From Rhizobium chutanense (GTDB lineage Bacteria > Pseudomonadota > Alphaproteobacteria > Rhizobiales > Rhizobiaceae): a stretch of DNA of 64,000 bases. Under the pieces are notes generated by a model, which was not told where the DNA came from, ran no database searches, and saw only the letters and a program-made list of their open reading frames with translations. The stretch's first letter is position 1; every line of letters starts with the position of its first letter. The position numbers and the translations under genes are program-made. Location: contig NZ_NWSV01000016.1 of NCBI RefSeq assembly GCF_002531935.1, positions 54,480-118,479 on the forward strand, given 5' to 3'. Shown here piece by piece: positions 8,440-16,946 of this stretch.

Positions 8440-8925
8440 TCAGCGCTCGACAGGAACGCTCAAGCCGACCTTCACCCGATCCATCGCGACGAATGTGCGA
8501 AAGCGCTTGACGTTGTTATTGCCGAAAAACAGCCGCCGCGTCAGAGCCTCGTAGTCGGCCATGGCCGGGACGACGATGACCAGAACGAAATCCGCCTCGC
8601 CGGTGACGTAGTAACACTGCTGGATTTCAGGCGCGGCCGCGAACTGGCTTTTGGCCTCTTCGATCTGTTTTGCCGTTTCGCTGATAACCTCGACCTCCAC
8701 GAAGATGGTGATCGATTGGCCAAGGGCTGCGGGGTCGAGAACGGCGACATTCGCCTGGATGACCCCCTCCTCCGCCATCCGTTTGATCCGGCGCTGGACG
8801 GCCGGCGCAGACAGGCCGACGGCGTCGCCGATGGTTCGCTGCGGCGTGCTATTGTCCCTTTGCAGGATCGCCAGGATTTTGCGGTCGAAAGCATCCAGCT
8901 GCGGAGATTTCACCGATCGGCTCAA
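8440..8925 (-). CDS. Lrp/AsnC-family transcriptional regulator
   Basis: About 161 residues: an N-terminal winged HTH (QLDAFDRKILAILQRD, then RTIGDAVGLSAPAVQRRIKRM) followed by the RAM ligand-binding domain with YVTGEADFVLVIVV. It should act as an octameric or dimeric sensor of an amino acid. A TTG at 8925 is chosen because GGAG lies 8 bp upstream; a GTG at 8913 is possible, and the frame runs further up without an ATG. It is divergent from the diaminopropionate operon, 105 bp away, so it is the obvious local regulator with an amino-acid effector. It converges on the EAL gene with a 13 bp gap. Confidence 0.92.
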   Translation of the reverse strand: MSRSVKSPQLDAFDRKILAILQRDNSTPQRTIGDAVGLSAPAVQRRIKRMAEEGVIQANVAVLDPAALGQSITIFVEVEVISETAKQIEEAKSQFAAAPEIQQCYYVTGEADFVLVIVVPAMADYEALTRRLFFGNNNVKRFRTFVAMDRVKVGLSVPVER

Positions 8926-8983
8926 AACGAAGGCTCCAACGAAACAAACTTGCAAAAGTACCGGCGAAATACAGCGCCTTTTT

Positions 8984-9022
8984 CACTTGGGTTGCAATAT
9001 GTTTCAACCGGTAGCACAAGTG
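8984..9022. promoter_or_regulatory. Nested dyads in the lrp-like/dpaL intergenic region, candidate operator
   Basis: GGTTG at 8990-8994 pairs with CAACC at 9005-9009. An outer pair, CACTTG at 8984-8989 and CAAGTG at 9017-9022, is arranged around it. The nested symmetry lies 9 bp before the dpaL ATG and inside the 105 bp divergent promoter. Lrp-family proteins bind 15 bp imperfect palindromes in such positions. Binding is inferred from location and symmetry only. Confidence 0.45.
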
Positions 9023-9030
9023 AGGCCCGC

Positions 9031-10242
9031 ATGTTTCTGGTTAACAGCCATTCCGACTATCGTCAGGCGCTCGACCCGCGCGACGCCGAAATCCTCGGCC
9101 TGGATGCCGCAAACGCCGTCGAGCGCCATTTGAGCTTCCGGGAAAACCATGCGGAGACGCCTCTGGTGACTCTGCCGGCATTGGCCGCCGAAATCGGTGT
9201 CGCCTCGATCCACATCAAGGATGAAGGCCACCGGCTCGGCCTCGGCAGCTTCAAGGCGCTTGGCGGCGCCTATGCCGTGATCCGGCTCGTCCTCGATGAA
9301 GCCTCACATCGGCTCGGCCGCACAATCGATATCTCGGAATTGCACTCTTCGACTGTCCGCGAAATCGCCGGGACGATGACGGTCGCCTGCGCCACCGACG
9401 GCAATCACGGCCGCTCGGTGGCCCAGGGTGCGCAGCTGGTGGGCGCCCGGGCGGCAATCTTTGTTCATTCCGGTGTCAGCGACGAACGTGTCGCCGCCAT
9501 CGCCCGCTTCGGCGCCGAGATGATCCGTGTCGACGGGACCTATGACGATTCCGTTCGGCAGGCTGCGCGCATTGCCGAAGAAAGAGGCTGGACGATCGTC
9601 TCGGACACCTCATGGCCCGGCTATGAGCGCATTCCCGGGCTGGTGATGCAGGGCTACACCGCCCTTGTCCGGGAGGCCTTGAGGGCGATGCCGCAGCCGC
9701 CCACCCATGTCTTCATTCAGGCGGGTGTGGGCGGGATTGCCGCCGCTGTCGCAGGCCACATGGCCATCGCCTTCGGCGACCAACGCCCGACCTTCATCGT
9801 CGTCGATCCCGCCCGAGCCGCCTGCCTGTTCGAAACGGCTCGGGCGGGCCATCTGGTGACCGTTGCCCATGGCGCGCCGACCGTCATGGCGATGCTCGAA
9901 TGCTACGAACCTTCCCTCGTCGCCTGGCGTATTCTCTCCCGGGTCGCCGATGCATTCATGACGGTGGACGAAGACGACGCGATCGCAGTGATGAAGCGGC
10001 TTGCCGATCCCACGGGCAACGACCCGGCGATCGTCGCCGGCGAAAGCGGCGGGGTGGGGCTTGCCGGGCTGCTCGGCGCCATCGGCGATCCGGCGATCCG
10101 GCAGGCACTGTCGCTCGACGGGCATTCCCGCATCTTCCTGGTAAACACCGAGGGCGCGACCGACCCCGGCAAATATGAAGAGATCGTCGGGCTGTCGCCA
10201 TCTGCGGTCGCCACCCAACACACGACCGGAGCTTCAAGATGA
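9031..10242 (+). CDS. dpaL: 2,3-Diaminopropionate ammonia-lyase
   Basis: The enzyme splits 2,3-diaminopropionate to pyruvate and two ammonia, using PLP. The 403 residues match the YgeX family along their length. KDEGHRLGLGSFKALGGAYA holds the PLP lysine at about residue 75. ATDGNHGRSVA holds the Asp proposed to take the proton from the D-isomer. IQAGVGGIAAAVAG is the phosphate-binding loop, and GNDPAIVAGESGGVG and FLVNTEGATDP follow. The ATG at 9031 was preferred over a much longer upstream frame because homology begins there. The gene heads a three-gene operon with 4 bp overlaps and is divergent from an Lrp-type gene. Confidence 0.92.
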   Translation: MFLVNSHSDYRQALDPRDAEILGLDAANAVERHLSFRENHAETPLVTLPALAAEIGVASIHIKDEGHRLGLGSFKALGGAYAVIRLVLDEASHRLGRTIDISELHSSTVREIAGTMTVACATDGNHGRSVAQGAQLVGARAAIFVHSGVSDERVAAIARFGAEMIRVDGTYDDSVRQAARIAEERGWTIVSDTSWPGYERIPGLVMQGYTALVREALRAMPQPPTHVFIQAGVGGIAAAVAGHMAIAFGDQRPTFIVVDPARAACLFETARAGHLVTVAHGAPTVMAMLECYEPSLVAWRILSRVADAFMTVDEDDAIAVMKRLADPTGNDPAIVAGESGGVGLAGLLGAIGDPAIRQALSLDGHSRIFLVNTEGATDPGKYEEIVGLSPSAVATQHTTGASR

Positions 10243-11483
10243 GCCATCGTTCCATCGACCCCTCCCGCCTGCTCGGACGCATCCACGAACTCGGCGAGAT
10301 CGGCCGCGACGCGGACGGCAAGCTTACCCGATTGGCGGGGTCCGAGACCGAAAGACTTGGACGGGATCGGCTTGTCTCCTGGCTTGAGGATGCCGGGCTG
10401 GAGGTTGCCGTCGACCGGATCGGCAACATCTTCGGCATCTGGAATGCCGGGGGTGTCGGGGAAAAACCCGTCATGATCGGCTCGCACATCGACACGGTCA
10501 TCAACGCCGGCATCTATGATGGATGTTTTGGCGTGCTGTCCGGCCTCGAGGTGATCCAGACGCTGAAAAGCCAGGGGTTTGAACCCACGCGCCCCATCGT
10601 CGTTACCGCCTTTACCAATGAGGAAGGCGTGCGCTATGCCCCCGACATGATGGGGTCGCTGGTCTATTCCGGTGGCCTCGACGCCGCCACGGCACTGGAG
10701 GCGGTGGGCACGGACGGGACGGTGCTCGGCGATGAATTGGCGCGGATCGGCTATGCCGGCAGCCATGCGCCCGGCTTCATGACACCGCACGCCTATGTCG
10801 AACTGCATATCGAGCAGGGCCCTGTCCTGGAGAGGGAGGGCGTGCCGGTTGGAGCGGTCCAGGACCTGCAAGGTATTTCCTGGCAGAAGGTGACGATCGA
10901 CGGCGATGCCAACCATGCGGGGACGACACCGATCTCGATGCGCCGGGACGCCGGCTATGCGGCGGCCCGCGTCATCACATTTCTGCGGGACCGGGCAGCA
11001 GCATCGAACACCCCGACGGTCGCGACCGTCGGCTGCATCGCCTTCGAACCGAATGCCGTCAATGTCATTCCTTCGCGCGCGACGTTCACGGTCGATCTGC
11101 GTGATCCGGACGAAGACCGCCTCAGGCAAGAGGAGACCGCGCTCGCTGCATTCCTCGAGCAGCTGGCGGCCGACGAAAAGGTCGGCATATCGGTCGAGCG
11201 ACTGGCACGGTTCGAGCCGGTCAAGTTCGATCCGGCGATCGTTCGCCTGATCGAGGCTGCCGCAAGCGATCGCGGTCTGGGGTGCAAGCGCATGACATCG
11301 GGTGCCGGCCATGACGCCCAGATGATCGCCCGGATCGCGCCGAGCGCGATGATCTTCGTGCCCAGCCGCGGCGGCATCAGTCACAATCCGAAGGAATTCA
11401 CCGCCGACACCGACCTTGTCGCCGGGGCGAATATCCTCCTCGACGTCGTTTGCGGACTTGCCACAGGGGAACTGCCGAAATGA
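10239..11483 (+). CDS. Zn-dependent M20-family amidohydrolase (carbamoylase/hydantoinase type)
   Basis: The 414 residues match the hydrolase group that includes N-carbamoyl-L-amino acid hydrolase and allantoate amidohydrolase. GSHIDTVINAGIYDG supplies the first metal ligands, TNEEGVRY the catalytic and bridging Glu, and ELHIEQGPVLE the next ligand region. NHAGTTPISMRRDA lies in the dimerisation domain and SGAGHDAQM holds the last His. Such enzymes hydrolyse N-carbamoyl or ureido amides in the cytoplasm. The ATG overlaps the dpaL stop (ATGA), so the product is coupled to diaminopropionate breakdown. It may release the free diamine from an N-substituted form; the substrate is not shown by the sequence. 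Confidence 0.9.
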   Translation: MSHRSIDPSRLLGRIHELGEIGRDADGKLTRLAGSETERLGRDRLVSWLEDAGLEVAVDRIGNIFGIWNAGGVGEKPVMIGSHIDTVINAGIYDGCFGVLSGLEVIQTLKSQGFEPTRPIVVTAFTNEEGVRYAPDMMGSLVYSGGLDAATALEAVGTDGTVLGDELARIGYAGSHAPGFMTPHAYVELHIEQGPVLEREGVPVGAVQDLQGISWQKVTIDGDANHAGTTPISMRRDAGYAAARVITFLRDRAAASNTPTVATVGCIAFEPNAVNVIPSRATFTVDLRDPDEDRLRQEETALAAFLEQLAADEKVGISVERLARFEPVKFDPAIVRLIEAAASDRGLGCKRMTSGAGHDAQMIARIAPSAMIFVPSRGGISHNPKEFTADTDLVAGANILLDVVCGLATGELPK

Positions 11484-12640
11484 GCGTGGACCACCAGATG
11501 CTGGAACAGCAAATGATTGCCTGGAGGCGCGACCTCCACAGCCATCCCGAATTCGGCTTCGAGGAGAAACGGACGGCGGCTTTCGTCGCGCAGAAGCTGC
11601 GGGAGTTCGGGCTTGACGAGGTCGTCGAAGCTGTTGGGGGCACAGGGGTTGTCGGAACCCTGAGGCGCGGCGGCGGCAACCGCTCAATCGCGCTGCGCGC
11701 CGACATGGATGCCCTTCGGATCAGCGAACAGGGAGAGAAGTCCTATCGGTCGCAGACCGCCGGCGTGATGCATGCCTGCGGCCATGACGGCCATACGGCG
11801 ATGCTGCTCGGCGCCGCCAGAATGCTGGCGGAGGACGGTGATTTCGACGGCACCGTCCGGTTCATTTTTCAGCCGGCCGAGGAGTGGGGCAAAGGCGCCT
11901 TGGCAATGCTCGACGACGGCCTGATGACGCGCTTTCCCTTCGACGAAATCTACGGCCTGCACAATATGCCGGGTCTTCCGGTCGGCGTTTTCCAGACCCG
12001 CGCCGGCGCGATCATGTCGGCGGAAGACAATTTCGAGATCGTGCTCAAGGGCGTCGGCGGACATGCCGCGCGTCCGCACTCGGGCAACGAAGTCCTGGTC
12101 GCCGCCTGCGCAGTGGTGACGAACCTGCAGACGATCGTTTCCCGAAGGCTCGATCCGACGGATATCGGCGTCGTCTCGGTGACGGAACTCCTGACCGACG
12201 GCACCCGCAACGCTCTGCCCGGACTGGCGCGCATTCTGGGCGATGCCCGCAGCTTCCGCCCCGAGGTGAGCGCTGAGATCGAGAAGCAGATGCGCCTGAT
12301 CGCCGAGGGCACCGCGCTCGCCCACAATGTCGCGGCCGAGGTGACCTATACGAGAGAATTCGTTCCCCTTCTCAATGATGCCGCCCTGGTCGAGGAAGCG
12401 TTTGCCGCAGCCCGCAGCGTCTTTGCCTCCGACAATATAAGGGTCCGGCGCGAGCCGATGACCGGATCGGAAGACTTCGCGCGGTTCCTCGAACATGTCC
12501 CCGGCTGCTTCGCCTTCCTCGGCAATGGCGAAGCCTCCTCGCCGCTTCACAATCCGAACTACGATTTCAACGACGACGGACTGCTCCATGGCGCCAAATT
12601 CCACGCAAGCATCGTCCGCAGGCGGCTGAACGCAAGCTGA
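11480..12640 (+). CDS. M20-family amidohydrolase (aminoacylase/hippurate hydrolase type)
   Basis: The 386 residues have the classic M20D pattern. WRRDLHSHPEFGFEE leads, and LRADMDALRI and HACGHDGHTAMLLGAA give the metal ligands. FQPAEEWGKGA gives the catalytic Glu pair, and TGSEDFARFLEHVPG the C-terminal ligand. Relatives cleave N-acyl or N-aryl amides of amino acids. The ATG at 11480 overlaps the preceding stop (ATGA); an in-frame ATG at 11450 is unlikely because it lies inside the previous gene. Together with dpaL this recalls the Escherichia coli ygeX-ygeY pair, where ygeY is also an M20 protein. A deacylase for N-acyl diaminopropionate is a reasonable guess. Confidence 0.9.
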   Translation: MSVDHQMLEQQMIAWRRDLHSHPEFGFEEKRTAAFVAQKLREFGLDEVVEAVGGTGVVGTLRRGGGNRSIALRADMDALRISEQGEKSYRSQTAGVMHACGHDGHTAMLLGAARMLAEDGDFDGTVRFIFQPAEEWGKGALAMLDDGLMTRFPFDEIYGLHNMPGLPVGVFQTRAGAIMSAEDNFEIVLKGVGGHAARPHSGNEVLVAACAVVTNLQTIVSRRLDPTDIGVVSVTELLTDGTRNALPGLARILGDARSFRPEVSAEIEKQMRLIAEGTALAHNVAAEVTYTREFVPLLNDAALVEEAFAAARSVFASDNIRVRREPMTGSEDFARFLEHVPGCFAFLGNGEASSPLHNPNYDFNDDGLLHGAKFHASIVRRRLNAS

Positions 12641-12759
12641 GATCGCACTTTTCACCGGCACACCAGCGTCTGCGCGACGCGCGTCCTTCCCTCCCATAAA
12701 GGGCCATTGACCAACGGCTTGCGATGTGCGCCTGTCATTGCTTGCACAAGGAAAATCCC

Positions 12760-13185
12760 ATGCTCAAATTTCTGCTCACCCTCTCGCTGGGTGTGTTTTG
12801 CGTCTCGCCGCTGCAGGCCGGCGAGCTCACTCCCGCCACCAAAAGCTGCCTGTCGGGCGAAAAGCAGGCGCATTGCGAGCGGTGGGTCAAGGATTTCAAG
12901 ACAGCCCAGGAGCTGGCGTATAAGGGCGACCACGGCGCACAGGTGACCGTTGCCTTCTGCCTGTCCACCGGCTGCCATGCTGCCGTCACCATCGACAGGG
13001 TCGCGTCCTGCAGCTGGCACCTCGTCATCGCCAATTCGGGTGCTGCGACCGTGCTCGACGGTTCCAACCTCAGAAACACCTGCCGGCCGATGACGCCGGC
13101 GGAGAAAGATCAGGCCCGCGCCTTGTCGCGCGATCTCGTTGAAAAGATCTACAAGCGCCCGATGGTGGCGACCGATCAGATGTGA
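12760..13185 (+). CDS. Small secreted Cys-containing protein of unknown function
   Basis: The 141 residues start MLKFLLTLSLGVFCVSPLQA, a clear Sec signal cleaved near residue 20. AAGGA sits 7 bp before the ATG. The mature part of about 120 residues has cysteines in KSCLSGE, HCERW, AFCLSTGCH, ASCSW and NTCRP. Six or more are evenly placed, which suggests a disulfide-bonded periplasmic fold. It stands alone between the M20 gene and the Dabb gene. I do not recognise a named family and infer no activity. Confidence 0.78.
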   Translation: MLKFLLTLSLGVFCVSPLQAGELTPATKSCLSGEKQAHCERWVKDFKTAQELAYKGDHGAQVTVAFCLSTGCHAAVTIDRVASCSWHLVIANSGAATVLDGSNLRNTCRPMTPAEKDQARALSRDLVEKIYKRPMVATDQM

Positions 13186-13289
13186 TCTGATCGGGCTCGG
13201 CCCGCGCCGCAACGTCTGCGTGAAAATAATCTCATTGCCCTCCCGGCTTTCGCCGTTATTCTGCGGCACAGAAATCGGGAGGACTACGA

Positions 13290-13598
13290 ATGATCCTGCA
13301 CTGCGTATTCCTGCGGCTGAAGACCGCGATGACGAACGAGGACAAACAGTCGCTGTTCGAAGCGATCGCCGCCCTGAAACAGGTCATTCCCGGCATATTG
13401 GACATCAAATACGGACCGAATGTTTCGCCCGAGGGCCTGCATGCCGGCTTCGTCGACGGTTTTGCCGTGACCTTCGAAAGCCCCGAGGCGCGCGATGCCT
13501 ATCTCATCCATCCCGAACATGTGATTGTCGGCGAACGCATCGCCTCGTCGACGGATGGCGGCCTCGCCGGTATCCTGGTCTTCGACCTCAACATCTGA
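13290..13598 (+). CDS. Dabb (stress-responsive A/B barrel) domain protein
   Basis: The 102 residues form one dimeric alpha/beta-barrel unit. ILHCVFLRLK opens it, KQVIPGILDIKYGPNVSPEG is the loop and strand signature, and FAVTFESPEARDAYLIHPEHV the conserved histidine helix. Proteins of this family often have no shown enzyme activity; relatives include plant polyketide cyclases and the stress protein HS1. GGGAGGA lies just before the ATG at good spacing. It is a single gene, with about 100 bp between it and the secreted protein upstream. Confidence 0.88.
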   Translation: MILHCVFLRLKTAMTNEDKQSLFEAIAALKQVIPGILDIKYGPNVSPEGLHAGFVDGFAVTFESPEARDAYLIHPEHVIVGERIASSTDGGLAGILVFDLNI

Positions 13599-13674
13599 GA
13601 ACGGCCGGCGGTTGCGGAATACAGGCTGCAGCCGTATCGTAACGACGTCGTTTCCATCGACTTCAGGTTGGGCC

Positions 13675-14379
13675 ATGAATCAGGAAATCCGGCTTTTTGG
13701 CGCGATTGCGGTCCGGCCCGCCGTCCTTGCCCTCATTCCCCGGTTCGAAAGCGCCACGGGATTGACGGTGGCGGTCAAGTGGGAGGTCAATCCGACAGTG
13801 AAGAAGCAGATTGAGGCCGGGGAAGCGTTTGACCTCGTCATCATCAATCCGCCCATGGTTCGGGATCTGATCGCCTCGGGAAAGGTCAAGGCCGGAAGTG
13901 AGGTGGCGTTCGGCCGAATAGGAATGGGCGTGGCGGCCAAGGCGGGCAGTCGAGTGCTCGACATCGGGTCCGTGGAAGCATTTGCAGATGCCTTGAAGAG
14001 TGCTGCATCCATTGCCTACGCCAGTGACGGAACCAGCGGCGGCTACTTCCTGGGCTTGCTGGATCGGCTGGGAATAGCCGATGCGGTGAAGCCCAAGCTC
14101 GTCGCCGCAGCCGGGGGGCAGACGGCGGCGGCGGTCGGCCGGGGGGGCGCCGAGTTGGCCGTCGTTCCCGTCACTTCGATTCTCGCCGCGGCTCCCGAGG
14201 TCATGCTTGCCGGTCGGTTTCCGGCGGAACTCCAAAGTTATATCGACTTCGCCATCGGCATCAGCGCCGATTCAACGGACGCGGAAGCGGCGAAACAACT
14301 GTCGGAGTTTCTGGCTTCCCCTGCCGTTGACGATATCCTGAAGGCCAGAGGTGTCGAGCGCCGTCGAGAGAATGCTTGA
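13675..14379 (+). CDS. ModA-like substrate-binding domain protein lacking a signal peptide
   Basis: The 234 residues have the type II periplasmic-binding fold of molybdate-binding proteins: EIRLFGAIAVRPAVLALIPRFE, IEAGEAFDLVIINPPMV and YASDGTSGGYFLGLLDRLGI. ELAVVPVTSILAA and FAIGISADSTDAEAAKQLSEFL lead to a C-terminal ASPAVDDILKARGVE that closes the fold. The reading starts at MNQEIR with no hydrophobic leader, so the protein should stay in the cytoplasm unless an upstream start was missed. No permease or ATPase gene is adjacent. It may bind an oxyanion or small ligand as a sensor or buffer. Confidence 0.82.
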   Translation: MNQEIRLFGAIAVRPAVLALIPRFESATGLTVAVKWEVNPTVKKQIEAGEAFDLVIINPPMVRDLIASGKVKAGSEVAFGRIGMGVAAKAGSRVLDIGSVEAFADALKSAASIAYASDGTSGGYFLGLLDRLGIADAVKPKLVAAAGGQTAAAVGRGGAELAVVPVTSILAAAPEVMLAGRFPAELQSYIDFAIGISADSTDAEAAKQLSEFLASPAVDDILKARGVERRRENA

Positions 14380-14417
14380 TAAGCGACGATCGGCGCACGA
14401 CCCACAATCCTCGATGA

Positions 14418-15311
14418 TCAGCTCGATTTCGCCATGGCGGCGGCGAGCTGGTCGACATTGTATTTGAACATCTTCTCATAAGTCGGTGCCGGTCCCTTGG
14501 CGTCGGAGAGCGACTCGACATAGAGCTCGCCGCCGGGCTCGGCGCCGGTTGCCTTGGCAACCTGCTTGACCAGGCGCGGATCGTTGGAATTCTCGAAGAA
14601 ATAGGCCTTCACATGCTCGCTCTTGATCTGTTCGATCAGCTTGGCGACGTCGGCGGCCGAGGCCTCGCTTTCGGTGGACAGGCCGAGCGGGGCGAGGAAG
14701 CTGACATTATATTCGCGGCCGAAATAACCGAAGGCATCATGGCTGGTCAGCACCTTTCGGCGATCGTCGGCGATCTTGTCGAATTTCGCATGGGCGTAGG
14801 CGTTCAACGCGTCCAGCGTCTTGGTATATTTCTCGGCATTGGCCTTGAAGGCGCTCGCATCGGCCGGATCGGCCGCCGACAGCGCCTTTTCGATATTGGC
14901 GACCCAGATCTTGACGTTGACCGGGCTGTTCCAGACATGCGGATCGGTGATTTTTTCGCCGTCCTCTTCCATGGTGCGGGTCGCGATGCCTTCCGAGACG
15001 GTGACCGGTTTGCCCTTGTAACCCGAAGCGGTGATCAGCCGGTCCATCCAGCCTTCCAGCCCCTCGCCGCTGACGAAGGTCACCTCAGCCGCGTTCAAAT
15101 TCTTGGCGTCGGCCGGAGACGGCTCGAATTCATGGGGGTCGCCGTTCGGCCCGACGAGGCTCGTCACCTTGACGTGATCGCCACCCACCTCTCTGACGAC
15201 ATCGGCAAGCACGGTGAAGGACGCCACGACCTTCAGCGTTTCAGCAGAGGCGGGCACGGCCGACAGCGCCATCAAAGCGGGGATGGCTGCGGAGAGAAGC
15301 AGTCTGTTCAT
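14418..15311 (-). CDS. aztC: Zinc ABC transporter substrate-binding protein
   Basis: The 297-residue cluster A-I (ZnuA/AztC) protein has a signal peptide ending AVPASAE. The metal site is spread over PNGDPHEFEPSP, ITDPHVWNSP, TSHDAFGYF and the Asp/Glu region YFFENSND. The His-rich mobile loop of ZnuA is missing; TRTMEEDGEKITD sits in its place. That points to the AztC type, or to a manganese/zinc protein. It is the last gene of the operon, 17 bp after the permease. Metal choice is inferred from the Zur-like sites at 17090-17116. Confidence 0.88.
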   Translation of the reverse strand: MNRLLLSAAIPALMALSAVPASAETLKVVASFTVLADVVREVGGDHVKVTSLVGPNGDPHEFEPSPADAKNLNAAEVTFVSGEGLEGWMDRLITASGYKGKPVTVSEGIATRTMEEDGEKITDPHVWNSPVNVKIWVANIEKALSAADPADASAFKANAEKYTKTLDALNAYAHAKFDKIADDRRKVLTSHDAFGYFGREYNVSFLAPLGLSTESEASAADVAKLIEQIKSEHVKAYFFENSNDPRLVKQVAKATGAEPGGELYVESLSDAKGPAPTYEKMFKYNVDQLAAAMAKSS

Positions 15312-15327
15312 CGAAGTCTCCTTGGGG

Positions 15328-16200
15328 TCAGCCCTTCAAATGCGGGCGGGGAAAGAAGCGCCGGGCGAGGCCTGAGGGCGCAAAAAAGATCGAGAAGGCG
15401 TAGAGGATCGCCGCCGTCATGATGATCGTCGGGCCGGAGGCGAGTTCGAGATGATAGGAGGCGATCAGGCCGAGATAGCCGGAGGCGGCGGCACTGATGG
15501 CCGCAATCGCCATCATCACGGCCAGGCTGCGCGACCAGAGCTGGGCGATGGCGGCCGGCAGCATCATCAAGCCGACCGCCATCAGCGTGCCGAGCGCCTG
15601 GAAGCTGGCAACGAGGTTCAGCACCACGAGCAGCAGGAAGAGCACATGATAGACCGGTCCGCGCCCGCCGACGGCGCGCAGGAAGCCCGGATCGAAACAT
15701 TCCGCCACCAGCGGCCGGTAGATGACGGCAAGCACGACGAGGGTCAGCGAGGTGATCGCGCCGATCAGATAAAGGGCCGACGCATCGATCGCCAGGATGG
15801 TGCCGAAGAGCACATGCAAGAGATCGATATTCGAGCCGCGCAGCGAGACGATCAGTACGCCGAGCGCTAGGGATGCGAGGTAGAAGCTGGCAAAGCTCGC
15901 ATCCTCCTGCAGCACGGTCATCCGGCTGACGGCGCCCGATAGCAGCGCCACCGACAGGCCGGCGATCAGGCCGCCAAGGCCCATCGCCGTCAGCGACAGC
16001 GAGCCGGCGACGAGGTAACCGATCGCCGCCCCCGGCAGCACGGCATGGCTCATGGCGTCACCCATCAGGCTCATGCGTCTCAGCATCAGGAAGACGCCGA
16101 TCGGGCCGGAGCCGAGCCCGAGGCAAAGGCAGGCGACGAGGGCACGGCGCATGAAACCGAAATCGGCAAAGGGCGCGAGGAGGAGATCATAGGCCGTCAT
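15328..16200 (-). CDS. aztB: Zinc ABC transporter permease
   Basis: The 290 residues hold about eight to nine membrane helices. GVFLMLRRMSLMGDAMSHAVLPGAAIGYL is the family-defining segment of ABC-3 permeases (ZnuB/AztB/MntB), seen here near residue 35-63. LGTLMAVGLMMLPAAIAQLWSR is the second hallmark. It forms the membrane channel with the ATPase encoded just upstream. Its ATG overlaps the ATPase stop by 4 bp (16197-16200), so expression is coupled. ABC-3 permeases carry zinc, manganese or iron; the surrounding genes favour zinc. Confidence 0.92.
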   Translation of the reverse strand: MTAYDLLLAPFADFGFMRRALVACLCLGLGSGPIGVFLMLRRMSLMGDAMSHAVLPGAAIGYLVAGSLSLTAMGLGGLIAGLSVALLSGAVSRMTVLQEDASFASFYLASLALGVLIVSLRGSNIDLLHVLFGTILAIDASALYLIGAITSLTLVVLAVIYRPLVAECFDPGFLRAVGGRGPVYHVLFLLLVVLNLVASFQALGTLMAVGLMMLPAAIAQLWSRSLAVMMAIAAISAAASGYLGLIASYHLELASGPTIIMTAAILYAFSIFFAPSGLARRFFPRPHLKG

Positions 16201-16946
16201 GCCGCCGGCGCCTCTTGAGGTTCGCAGGCCTCGGCATCCTCATCCCAGCGCTCGGCCATGGCGCGCGCCTTCATGAGATTGGTCGACGACATGACGTCAG
16301 TGGTCGGGCCCCATCCCACCAATTCGCGGGCAAGCAGCAGGGTCTGCGGGAAATGCGCGCGCACGAGTTCGAAATCATGCAGCACGGCGATGACCGTGCG
16401 GCCCTCGCCATGCCAGCGGGTGACGATATCGATCAGGTCCTTGGTGGTGCGGGCATCGATCGCGGTAAACGGTTCGTCGAGCAGGATGATGCCGGCATCC
16501 TGCAGCAGCAGCCGGGCAAACAGCACGCGCTGAAACTGGCCGGCCGACAGCGACCCGACATGCCGCTTTGCGAAGCCTTCGAGCCCGACGGCGGCAAGCG
16601 CCTCGCCTGCCCTTTTCACCTCGCCTGATGCAATGCGGCCGAAGGCGCCCGCCTTCTTCCAGGCGCCGAGCAGGACGGTGTCGATCACCGAGATCGGAAA
16701 GCGCCGATCGATCTCGGCCGCCTGCGGGAGATAACCGAATTCCGCCCGCCCCAGCCGATGCTCGACCCTGCCTTCGGCCGGCCGAAGCTCGCCCATGATC
16801 GCCTTCAGCAGCGTCGATTTGCCCGCCCCATTCGGCCCGGCAATCGCCGTCAGGCTGCCGGAGGCGAAAGCGCCGGAGACATGATGGATGGCGGGGTGCC
16901 TGTGATAGGCGACCGTGAGATTATCGAGACGGATCAGCGGCGTCAT
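16197..16946 (-). CDS. aztA: Zinc ABC transporter ATP-binding protein
   Basis: The 249 residues carry Walker A GPNGAGKST, the Q-loop GYLPQAAEIDRRFP, signature LSAGQFQRVLFAR and Walker B GIILLDEPFTAID. The switch histidine lies in VIAVLHDFELV. The IDRRFPISVIDTVLLG stretch is typical of AztA/ZnuC-type metal importers. The start MTPLIRLDN at 16946 was chosen over an open upstream frame because homology begins there. That ATG overlaps the stop of the small membrane ORF 16943-17074 (ATGA). The gene is therefore second in the operon, not first. Confidence 0.9.
   Translation of the reverse strand: MTPLIRLDNLTVAYHRHPAIHHVSGAFASGSLTAIAGPNGAGKSTLLKAIMGELRPAEGRVEHRLGRAEFGYLPQAAEIDRRFPISVIDTVLLGAWKKAGAFGRIASGEVKRAGEALAAVGLEGFAKRHVGSLSAGQFQRVLFARLLLQDAGIILLDEPFTAIDARTTKDLIDIVTRWHGEGRTVIAVLHDFELVRAHFPQTLLLARELVGWGPTTDVMSSTNLMKARAMAERWDEDAEACEPQEAPAA

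Noticed and set aside
12652..13269. 205-codon minus-strand frame opposite the small secreted protein
   Set aside because: The plus-strand gene has a signal peptide and ribosome site; the antisense frame lacks both.
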